From assembly GCA_034440515.1 (NCBI GenBank), contig JAWXCF010000057.1, positions 1 through 12,706 on the forward strand: 12,706 nt of DNA, read 5' to 3'. This DNA comes from JAWXCF01 sp034440515. GTDB lineage: Bacteria > Bacteroidota > Bacteroidia > CAILMK01. A program made the position numbers and the translations under genes. This document shows positions 1-7,800 of the stretch, one piece after another; within the stretch, counting starts at the first letter, position 1, and every line of letters begins with the position of its first letter. Under the pieces are notes generated by a model. It saw only the letters and a program-made list of their open reading frames with translations. It searched no databases and was not told the DNA's origin.

Positions 1-2
1 CG

Positions 3-944
3 TACCCTGCCATTCAACAAATGTTGCGAATAGCACCATCTCTTGAGGCATCTGGCCTAATAGAGAGTGACGCACGATTTGGAAAATGGATGGGATCTAG
101 ACTTAAGGAAATATTACTTAAGTGCGATATTAAGATAGACCTAGTAGGTTCACACGGACATACTGTGTTTCACAAACCAGAACAAGGCTATACCTATCAG
201 ATAGGGCACGGAGCACACATATACGCCGCTATTAATAGACCTGTTGTTACGGACTTTAGAAGCCTAGACGTTGCCCTAATGGGCCAGGGGGCACCCTTAG
301 TGCCAGTAGGTGATGAGCTGTTGTTTGAAAAATATAATGCCTGTCTAAATCTTGGTGGTATTGCCAATATTTCCATCAAGGCAGATAAGCGATTGGCTTG
401 GGACTTAGCGCCCTGCAACATTTTGTTAAATGAGGTTGTCGAGAAAAACTATCCAGGCAAGAAATATGACGAGGGGGGAAACATAGCCGCTACTGGTCAA
501 GTAGATGAGAAACTAATGGAACGTCTTAATGATTGGGATTATTACGCACGTGTAGGTCCTAAAACTTTACATAAAGACCAAATTATGGCCGAGCTATGGC
601 CCATCATAGAACTTAGTCAGGTATCAGCGCCAGACCTTTTGGCCACTCTGTGTCAACATATCGGTAAAAAGATAGGCGAAGCCGCCCCTAATGAGGGTAG
701 TATGTTGGTAACGGGTGGTGGGGCATTGAATTTAGTAGTAATGAAAGAAATACTAGCTAATACCAGCTGCAGCATTCACGTTCCAGATGGGGGCATTGTC
801 GCATTTAAAGAAGCGCTAATTTTTGCTTTTCTAGGGCTGCTTAGGGTGTTAGGGCATACCAATACTTTACACAGCGTTACTGGCGCCAGTGCAGATAGTA
901 TTGGTGGCTCGTTATTTGGTATTTGGCCTAGTACAGTTGTGTAA
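3..944 (+). CDS. anmK: Anhydro-N-acetylmuramic acid kinase, 5' end missing
   Basis: AnmK phosphorylates 1,6-anhydro-N-acetylmuramic acid, opening the anhydro ring to give MurNAc-6-phosphate, a cytoplasmic step of cell-wall recycling. The frame is already open before the first ATG at 21 (Y-P-A-I-Q-Q precede it), and the N-terminal phosphate-binding motif of the family (SGTSxDG) is absent. The gene therefore starts outside the window, and I infer roughly 50-60 residues are missing. Family motifs visible are GSHGHTVFH, then DFRSLDVALMGQGAPLVP (the conserved segment with the catalytic aspartate), CLNLGGIANIS, a WDLAPCNILLN segment and VTGGGALN near the nucleotide site. The C-terminus looks complete. 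A G6 run at 473-478 encodes Glu-Gly-Gly. The WG-repeat gene follows on the same strand after 83 bp. Identity is firm; only the start is unknown. Confidence 0.95.
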   Translation, partial: YPAIQQMLRIAPSLEASGLIESDARFGKWMGSRLKEILLKCDIKIDLVGSHGHTVFHKPEQGYTYQIGHGAHIYAAINRPVVTDFRSLDVALMGQGAPLVPVGDELLFEKYNACLNLGGIANISIKADKRLAWDLAPCNILLNEVVEKNYPGKKYDEGGNIAATGQVDEKLMERLNDWDYYARVGPKTLHKDQIMAELWPIIELSQVSAPDLLATLCQHIGKKIGEAAPNEGSMLVTGGGALNLVVMKEILANTSCSIHVPDGGIVAFKEALIFAFLGLLRVLGHTNTLHSVTGASADSIGGSLFGIWPSTVV

Positions 945-1027
945 AGTGCATCTTTATTACCCTATTTAGCATCTTAACCTTAATACAACAATTTACATAA
1001 TCCTTTTTTGTTTGATTTATTTTAAAT

Positions 1028-2359
1028 ATGAAAATTCTTAAACTTTTGTTTTTTACCCTGATTTGCACGGCACATCTTAGTCTGAATGCTCAAAAGCTGC
1101 CTGCACTAATACCTTATCACGACCTAAACGAAGTATGGGGCTATGCAGATAGCACTGGGAAAATAAAGGTAAAACCCAAATATGATAAGGCTGAAGCCTT
1201 GAATAAAGGCTTTGCGAAGGTAAAACTGGGTGATAAAGTAGGGTTGATAAATGAAGCAGGCAAAGAGCTAATACCCGTAAACTATGAAACTATCGATGAT
1301 ATATCTGAAGGCTTTGTAGTAGCCTATACGGGCAATGATTACCACATATTTTCTGTAGTAGGCAAAAATGCAGGAACTAGACTTGAGGTAAAGGGCGTAA
1401 AAACACTAAACTATGCAGAATCTTTTAGTAGTGGATTAGCTTTAGTAAAAGAAGATAGTACAGCCATTTACATAAATAAAGAGGGCAAAATCATTTTAAA
1501 AACCAAATACGTACGCGCTTTGTCATTTAACGGGGCTGCTGCGATAGTAGGTACTGGTGGAAAAGATGCACTGATTGATGTTAAGGGCAAGCTACTTACA
1601 GATTTTACTTATGACCAAATTTATTCACAGGGAAGAGGTCTATTTAAGATGCGTATTGGTTATGTATGGGGATTGATGAATGATAAAGGGAAAGTAATCA
1701 AAGAATTATACTATCAAGATATAGTTCAATCTAATGGTAATCTTTGGATAGTAAAGCAATCTGGTATGTTTGGGTTAATGAATGACCAAGGAAAAGAAAT
1801 ATTTAAACCAAAATTTTACAGCATAAATGTAATTGCAGGCAGAGATAATCTATTTGAAATAAAGGATAGATACCAAGACGTATATGGAATAATTGACAGT
1901 AAGGGCAACCAACTCTTAGCACCAAAATACAAGGATATAGGTGCATTTAACGACCATTATGCTTGGATACAAGATGATTTAGATCGTTTTGCATTAATAG
2001 ATACAACTGGAAATTTTGTAACAGTGTTTAAGTATCAAGCTGTATTGCCCTACAACAAAACTGCTGCACCAGCCAGTATAGACCGAACAGAATGGATGTT
2101 GGTTGATGCTAAAGGCCTAGAGTCAGAAAAGCAAGTGTTCTGGATTGGCGAGGGTAAAGAAGGGAGCTTTCCTGCAATGACTGGTGGCAAAGTTGGGTAT
2201 ATAGATGGCAAGTTTGAGACCGTTATTCCTTATCAATTTATTGATGCAAATCCTTTCAAAAATGGAATAGCACAAGTAGGATTAAAACAATTCAACTTCT
2301 ATATAGATAAATACGGTAGAAAATACACCGATATTGACAAAATAAAAGCCTATAAATAA
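1028..2359 (+). CDS. Secreted WG-repeat protein
   Basis: A 443-residue protein of unknown specific function. It opens with a clear Sec signal peptide: a Lys-containing n-region, a hydrophobic core LLFFTLICTAHLSL, and likely cleavage after Ala21 before Gln22. The rest is built from degenerate WG repeats of the pattern (W/F/Y)G-hydrophobic-(D/N)-x-x-G-K followed by a strand ending in a tyrosine. I see about ten, beginning near residues 37 (WGYADSTGK), 71, 147, 181, 214 (WGLMNDKGK), 248 (FGLMNDQGK), 286 (YGIIDSKGN), 321, 389 and 424. WG repeats are beta-rich and common in secreted or periplasmic proteins of Bacteroidota; their ligands are mostly unknown. No catalytic domain is visible. The start is fixed by the signal peptide. 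No Shine-Dalgarno sequence precedes it, only an AT-rich TTTTAAAT. The next gene starts 39 bp downstream with its own promoter. Confidence 0.9.
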   Translation: MKILKLLFFTLICTAHLSLNAQKLPALIPYHDLNEVWGYADSTGKIKVKPKYDKAEALNKGFAKVKLGDKVGLINEAGKELIPVNYETIDDISEGFVVAYTGNDYHIFSVVGKNAGTRLEVKGVKTLNYAESFSSGLALVKEDSTAIYINKEGKIILKTKYVRALSFNGAAAIVGTGGKDALIDVKGKLLTDFTYDQIYSQGRGLFKMRIGYVWGLMNDKGKVIKELYYQDIVQSNGNLWIVKQSGMFGLMNDQGKEIFKPKFYSINVIAGRDNLFEIKDRYQDVYGIIDSKGNQLLAPKYKDIGAFNDHYAWIQDDLDRFALIDTTGNFVTVFKYQAVLPYNKTAAPASIDRTEWMLVDAKGLESEKQVFWIGEGKEGSFPAMTGGKVGYIDGKFETVIPYQFIDANPFKNGIAQVGLKQFNFYIDKYGRKYTDIDKIKAYK

Positions 2360-2362
2360 ACA

Positions 2363-2393
2363 TTTGCCGAATTTATTTGCTTTGATACATTTG
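2363..2393 (+). promoter_or_regulatory. Bacteroidota-type promoter of the SDR gene
   Basis: TTTG at 2363-2366 matches the -33 element. After a 19-nt spacer, TACATTTG at 2386-2393 is a perfect match to the -7 element TAnnTTTG of the Bacteroidota primary sigma factor. The promoter lies in the 39-bp gap after the WG-repeat gene. Only 5 nt separate the -7 box from the ATG at 2399, which puts the expected transcription start on or within a few bases of the start codon. Confidence 0.65.
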
Positions 2394-2398
2394 ACTAT

Positions 2399-3109
2399 AT
2401 GACGCAACTTACAGCCGTAATCACTGGCGCTAGTTATGGTATTGGTTATGCCATTGCTACCAAACTATTTGCAGCTGGGTATAACATTGCCATAACTGCC
2501 CGTACGCAATCGAAATTATCCGATGCTAAAACGCAATTACAAGCTTTCAACCTTGATGGGAAAATATTAGCATTAGCTGCTGATATGAGTAAAACAGAAG
2601 ATCGTAAAGAATTTGCGAGTCAAATACTTGACTTATTGGGTACGCCAAACGTATTGGTAAATAATGCGGGAACCTTCATACCTGGGCAAATACAAGATGA
2701 AGCTGAGGGATCATTTGAATTGATGATGGAGACAAATGTTTACTCTGCATACCATTTAACTAGATTATTGTTGCCCAAAATGATAGACAAAAGATCTGGT
2801 CATATTTTTAACATTAGCTCAGTAGCTGGCATAATGGCTTACAGTAATGGCGGTAGTTACAGCATAAGTAAATATGCTATGAATGGCTTTAGCAAAGTAT
2901 TGCGCTCAGAATTAATTCCTCACAACATTAAGGTAACTACGGTAATGCCTGGGGCAACCCTAACCAATAGTTGGGCTGGGACAGATTTACCAGATGATAG
3001 ATTTATGACTGCAAATGATGTTGCCGATATGGTCTATGCCAGCCTATGCCTAAGTAGTAGTGCCTGTGTGGAAGAGATTATATTGCGACCAATATTGGGT
3101 GACATATAA
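2399..3109 (+). CDS. Short-chain dehydrogenase/reductase (SDR)
   Basis: A 236-residue classical SDR, a cytoplasmic NAD(P)-dependent oxidoreductase. The nucleotide-binding Rossmann motif TGASYGIG is at residues 9-16. Arg35 after the second strand suggests NADPH preference (inference). NNAG is at 88-91 and Asn113 is the conserved structural or catalytic Asn. The catalytic triad is Ser141, Tyr154 and Lys158, with the usual 13-residue Ser-Tyr gap and YxxxK. A MPGATLT segment after strand six is also typical. The length is normal for the family. The substrate cannot be told: such genes are often called 3-oxoacyl-ACP reductase (FabG-like) by similarity, but nothing here links it to fatty acid synthesis. 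The start gives the usual short N-terminus before the first strand. It lies 5 nt behind a strong promoter match with no room for a leader or Shine-Dalgarno sequence. It converges on the lipoprotein gene with a 13-bp gap. Confidence 0.93.
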   Translation: MTQLTAVITGASYGIGYAIATKLFAAGYNIAITARTQSKLSDAKTQLQAFNLDGKILALAADMSKTEDRKEFASQILDLLGTPNVLVNNAGTFIPGQIQDEAEGSFELMMETNVYSAYHLTRLLLPKMIDKRSGHIFNISSVAGIMAYSNGGSYSISKYAMNGFSKVLRSELIPHNIKVTTVMPGATLTNSWAGTDLPDDRFMTANDVADMVYASLCLSSSACVEEIILRPILGDI

Positions 3110-3122
3110 GCTTAACAATCAG

Positions 3123-3839
3123 CTATTTCTTTCTATATGGAAATTTCCGGGCAAAGCGTCTGTTAATGCCTTCTATTACTTGATTAGCAGGGTAGTTCCA
3201 GTCAGTTCCCGTTTGTATTATTTCCTTCCACAATAGGTTGCCATCTGCTACATTAAACAGTTGAGACTCTGCATCTAGATCGTATGTTTTAGACAATTGG
3301 GTGCCATTGGTTGGGTCGCTAATGGGTAAATCTGCTATCTGTGGAATGCTTTTAATAATTTGAATGACGTCTTCACCCAAGCTGATACCATAACTCTCTA
3401 AGTCACTTAGATAACGCGTTTTCTTTACAGAGCTCATTACTACGGCATCAACCCGTAGCAGCCTCCCTAGTGCCTGTGGGTCTATGGTATATACCATATT
3501 TAGGTCTATGCCGCTGTCTCTTAATATTTTTAATGTTTTCTCTATGGGTTGTATGGTTATGTGTATGTCCTTTTTACCAGCACCTGAGTTGTTTAATAGG
3601 TTGTTGTATAACGATTTTTGAAATGCCAGACTTTCTGCCAGTTCTTGTTCAGTCTTTTGTACAGACGTCATTTTTTCTGGAATCCTTCCTGTTAATATCG
3701 TATGTACTGGAATTACAGCAATCGTTTTATGGCTGCGGGCTAACGATTTAAAATTAGGGTTTAAATACCCCATAGTTCCACAACTGACTAATGTAGTTAC
3801 AGAGATAAAGCAAAGAATAATTAGGTAAAATTTTCGCAC
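3123..3839 (-). CDS. Putative lipoprotein, GTG start
   Basis: A 238-residue predicted lipoprotein I do not recognise with certainty. The N-terminus has Lys/Arg at positions 2-3, a hydrophobic core and a lipobox LVSC with the lipidated cysteine at 20, followed by Gly. It is probably membrane anchored facing the periplasm, or on the outer membrane. The mature part has a first strand TIAVIPVH, a charged helix-rich stretch, a central VDAVVMSSVKKT strand and a late DGNLLWKEII strand. This order resembles the CsgG/GNA1162-like or TolB-N-like fold of other bacterial lipoproteins, but that is a low-confidence fold guess. The initiation codon is GTG at 3839-3837. No in-frame ATG exists before the upstream stop TAA at 3851-3849, and starting at GTG gives a perfect signal peptide. 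It is convergent with the SDR gene, and I see no hairpin in the short gap. Confidence 0.8.
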   Translation of the reverse strand: MRKFYLIILCFISVTTLVSCGTMGYLNPNFKSLARSHKTIAVIPVHTILTGRIPEKMTSVQKTEQELAESLAFQKSLYNNLLNNSGAGKKDIHITIQPIEKTLKILRDSGIDLNMVYTIDPQALGRLLRVDAVVMSSVKKTRYLSDLESYGISLGEDVIQIIKSIPQIADLPISDPTNGTQLSKTYDLDAESQLFNVADGNLLWKEIIQTGTDWNYPANQVIEGINRRFARKFPYRKK

Positions 3840-4026
3840 AATTTGTCGTTTATTTTGTGGCTAAAATTAATGAAAACTAAGCTAAGTCAGAAATGAATTC
3901 TTGATGACTTCAACTTGATACAACATTTCAGCTATTCAAAAAACTTTATTTATTTTTAATTAATTCAACATTTATAGTTAGTATATACCTGACACTAATA
4001 AGCCCAATCAAATAAATGACTGGACT

Positions 4027-4045
4027 GTAATAATTGAAATATTAC
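4027..4045. terminator. Weak AT-rich hairpin after the decayed gene
   Basis: GTAATA and TATTAC form a 6-bp inverted repeat around a 7-nt loop, 9 bp beyond the stop of the decayed lipoprotein gene. The stem is almost all A-T. The T-rich tract lies on the + strand side (from 4046), which is the wrong orientation for terminating the - strand gene. It may be chance in AT-rich DNA. Confidence 0.2.
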
Positions 4046-4053
4046 TCTTTGTT

Positions 4054-4698
4054 TTATTCTACTACAAACTCTAAAGTATCTACAAACGGCTTGCCACTGT
4101 GTTTTAATCCATTGAAATATGGATGTTGACTTGATGGGCTACTTTTAGGCACATCGCTTAAATTTCTAAATGCGACCCCAAAACATATCAAATCTCTGCT
4201 AAATCCCTTGTACTCTTTATAAAAGCCAGTATGCCCGCCTATTATGGTGTCTTTCTTTTGTTTATTTCCAAATACGTCATATAGAGACACTGGGAAAAAC
4301 GGTTTCATCGGCTTAATAAATACACGAACTATTCCCTCACCCGGCAGATATATAGCCCTATATGTCTTGATTAATTGGCAACCGGTCATTTACGTCTCTT
4401 GGCGTGTATATTTACATCATCAGGCCCTTACCTTGCAGGTCAGATTCTTCATAGGTAAACTTTAACTTACCCGTACTTTCACTCTTATAGTTGCCTAGCA
4501 TCTTTTCAAAGTTTTTTTGCGGAATTCTTTCACTATCTGCCCTAAACCATACTTCGCAAGGTACGTTTATCAAAATGTTACCATTAGGGTCACCTATTTA
4601 GCATCAACGGTCTACACCTTTTTAGCTGTAATTTTTTCTTTCTTGCAAGAAGTGCCTAAACCGAATATGCAGATTAATTTTATTAATATACCTTTCAT
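4054..4698 (-). pseudogene. Decayed lipoprotein gene with frameshifts and stops
   Basis: Three coding-like pieces in a row on the - strand make up one ruined gene. Piece 1 starts at ATG 4698 and encodes a short lipoprotein signal ending GLGTSCKK. It stops at TAG 4614-4612, with another TAG in the same frame at 4596. Piece 2 lies in a different frame from 4597 and reads GDPNGNILINVPCEVWFRAD and onward to TAA at 4414-4412. It resumes beyond that stop with IYTPRDVNDRLP. Piece 3 returns to the first frame around 4389-4360 (AIYLPGEGIVRVFIKP) and runs to a stop at 4054, ending in LEFVVE. The minimal repair needs two frameshifts and removal of about three stops. The G-x-x-DPNGN...V-x-VWF pattern followed by STGKLKFTYEE suggests a beta-sandwich domain like the carboxypeptidase-regulatory/transthyretin fold (inference). 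The 111-codon ORF at its 3' end has no signal or promoter of its own and starts directly after a stop, so it is better read as the tail of this pseudogene. Confidence 0.8.
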
Positions 4699-4885
4699 AG
4701 TTTATCGTTTCTCTACCCTAGATGGTTGGTATAATTAGTACCGATTTGTTTATTCGATTTATCAAAAGCAAGGGGCGAACTCAATACGTGTTACTCATTT
4801 ATGTTACCTAATTATCAAGTTTATAGAATTCAGCATCAATTTTCTAGGGAAATGGAGTGATAAATAAATATCAAAATATACTTTA

Positions 4886-7800
4886 TTATTTACCTTTAAT
4901 ATCTTTCTCTATCTTCTTTTTCTTGTCGGTACTATCCTTAAGGGATTCTTTCATATCTGGTGATTGACCTGGCACGTTTTCTTGTTGGTCTTTATCTTTG
5001 GGGCCTGGTTTTGTGTTTTCTTTTGGCTTTTTGCGGAATAGATCTTTAATTCGGTCAAACTGTTTCCGATAGCTGATGCCGACACCCAGCATATTGTTGT
5101 TTTGTAGGGGTATGGCTGTTGGAGCTGTACGGTTAAATATGGTTGCCCTGTAGTTCTGAGACAGTGGTACGTCAAAGTTTAAATTCCTATTCAATGAATT
5201 TACATCGTAAGTTCCATTAAAGTTTACTTTACCCTTTAGTAAGGTTGTATTTAGACTTACTTGCAAGTCTTGGTTTGGACCAAAGTTTACGCCCAATTGC
5301 ACATCGTTACTCACTTGACCCAACCAATAGTTCAACTGATTGCTAACTAGGTCGCCTATGCCACCAGTTAATGTACTACTTGCTTGACTGCTGCCCAATT
5401 CTTTAGGCGGAAAGCTATTTAATACCAATAGACTTATTACAGTTTTATTACGCTCTTGGTCGTCTTGTCTTATTAACTGTATTGCGTTAGCAATGCTGCT
5501 ATAACTGCTGCTAATGCCCTGTTGCTGTACTACATCAAAGTCTAGATATATATCTGGCTCTATTAGTGTACCCTTCATACTTAACTTAGCATTTACTGTA
5601 GCCCTTGGCGCATTTACTACGCTGCCAGATGCATCTGGCAAACCACCGGAGGTGCCCGGAGCTGTAATTTGCCCTGTTGTTTCTAGCAGTGGGGCTAGAC
5701 TTACGTTATTAATAGAATATGTAGCGCCAATATTTAGCATTGCGTTATAGGCGTCACCTGTCCACTTTATAGAAGAGCCATTGTCTATCGTAAATGCTTT
5801 ATTTACTATATCGTATGCAGAAAATTTATAGCTTCCAGACTCAACCGTATAGGTTCCAAACATAGTTAGGTCGCCTGTTTTTGAAAGGTTTATAGCTAGA
5901 TTGCCCCGTCCACGTGCATCTATTTCATCACCAACTCTAGGGTCCATTATTATCTGTGTCAGTAAGTCTGGGGTTACCTGCATTTTCATATTAATAGTCA
6001 GGCCAGAAAAGGATACTTTATTCTCATATTTACCAAACTCTTTATCGGTAGTGAACTTTATAAACTCATAAGTTGCTACAGTTGTACTATTGCCAATAGG
6101 CATATTGAAGACAGAATTTGCCTCGTTTTTCACATCAACATTTATGGTCAAATCATCAACTGGACCAAATACTTGTGCAGAGCCACTGGCGTAAACAGTT
6201 CCATAAAATACGGCTCCCTCGCTAGGTTTTGCATCAATTACTTGGAAATTTTTCATCTGCAAGTCCAGATTTAGCACCGGTGCGGCTATGTTAGACAAGT
6301 TTACGATACCATTTATTACGCCTTTACTGCCAGCTACATCTACCAATTCTAAATCTTCTATTTCTATACGCTTTCCGTCAAAATGGAGGGTATGATTTAT
6401 GGCATAGGGTGCCTCTAGGAAAACCATAGTTAGCGTGTCGTGGTCTAGGGTTAAATCTCCAGTAATTAAGGGCTTATCTAACCTACCCCTGACTTTTAAA
6501 TCAGCAGTTAAGAAGCCCCTGACGTCAGTAAATATTGCCTTCAGAAAAGGCTCAAATAGTTTTATCGGGGTTTTATTTAATTTAACATCTGCCTGTAAAG
6601 TTTGTGCTTCCCCAATATCTATTATAGCATTAGCAGCCAAAGTATTGCCTATGCTGTCATTTTGCAAATTAGCTTGAACTTTTAACTTATTGCTTCTTTG
6701 GTCAAACTCTGTTTTCGTACGTAGTGTACCAAGATCCATTCCTCCATATTCTAATTTTGTGATGTCTATGTTGGCGTCTATTTCGGGAGCTTTGTTTATT
6801 TTAGCGACTGATACATCTCCGTTTATATAACCATTCATACCGTCTAGTGTAGGTACAAATGCAACTAACTCTGATACTTTTAGGTTTTCTATTTTAGCTA
6901 ATATGGGCCAATCTACTCCCTTTTGATAGTCACCACTAATCTGCAACTTTTGTTCATTATTTATGAGGCTTACTAGCGGAAAGCTTATCTTTCCTTTATC
7001 AGTATAGGTAATATCTTCCCCTGTTAATATAAATGGAAAACTGTCTAACCTAATGTAGCTGCTGTCTAAACTAACTATTAAATTATTGCCGTGTTTGTGA
7101 ATTTTAGAGTTTAGCTGTACTTCACGTTTATTGTCTATCGTTTTTGCCCCAATTTGTGAAAATACGTGATTTTCCCGTATTTCAGCTCGTAGATATATAT
7201 CTTTAGCTAGTACACTGTCTTTCTGCCGTAGGCTGTCTATGTTCATTTTAAATACAAGATCTCCGACTGTATTTTGACTATCTGCATCAAAAATTAAATT
7301 GCTGATGTAGAAATCATTGTATCTAATTCTAGGAAATTGCCCCAATACCTTAACTGTATCACCATTTGTGGCTAACTCTCCTTTAATATATGAACCTGGT
7401 TGAACGTAAATTTTTTCAGGCATAAGCCCATATATTGGTGTTAAGTCTTTTACCGTAACATCAAATTTCATAAACTGATCTTTGCCAACCTTCCCCGTTT
7501 TCATTTTTACAAACTCACTGCTGATGTATGTATTTGCTAGAGTGGCAAAGAAATCTGGTAAATGGGTAGGTATAAAAGTGCCCTCTGCGGTAATGTCAGC
7601 TAAACTGCTGCGAAAGGCTATTTCTCTGTACTTTCCCTTTATTTTGCTGTATAGTTGTAGGGTATCAATATTGTACGGTACACCATTATTAGTCACTTTA
7701 GTATCGTAGGCAATTAGTTTACCCACAATTCTATCAGGATCTAAACCAGTCAAATTGATATTTAACTTAGTGCTAAGGGCCACATTCTCATCCGTGAAGT

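Noticed and set aside
3110..3122. Terminator between the convergent SDR and lipoprotein genes
   Set aside because: The gap is 13 bp and holds only a short AAGCTT-like palindrome overlapping it, with no stem-loop and T-tract.
3470..3751. A + strand open frame of 93 codons opposite the lipoprotein gene
   Set aside because: Cysteine-rich, aromatic-rich translation typical of an antisense shadow; the - strand frame has a clear lipobox and coding character.
3840..4053. Possible small RNA or extra gene between the lipoprotein and the decayed gene
   Set aside because: AT-rich with many stops in all frames and only a weak hairpin at 4027-4045; nothing supportable.
4054..4389. A separate 111-residue protein on the - strand
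   Set aside because: It begins directly after an in-frame stop, has no signal, promoter or hydrophobic segment, and continues the sense of the upstream fragments in the other frame. It is best read as the tail of the decayed lipoprotein gene.
4054..4698. Programmed frameshifting or stop-codon reassignment to express the lipoprotein
   Set aside because: At least two frame changes and three stops would be needed, no slippery site with a downstream structure is evident, and TAG and TAA end normal genes here.
4244..4738. Two + strand open frames of 73 codons
   Set aside because: Both are antisense to the decayed gene and have no recognisable protein features or promoter.
4699..4885. Possible small gene or regulator between the decayed gene and the tamB-like gene
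   Set aside because: No start with a sensible protein, no strong hairpin and no consensus promoter could be seen on either strand.
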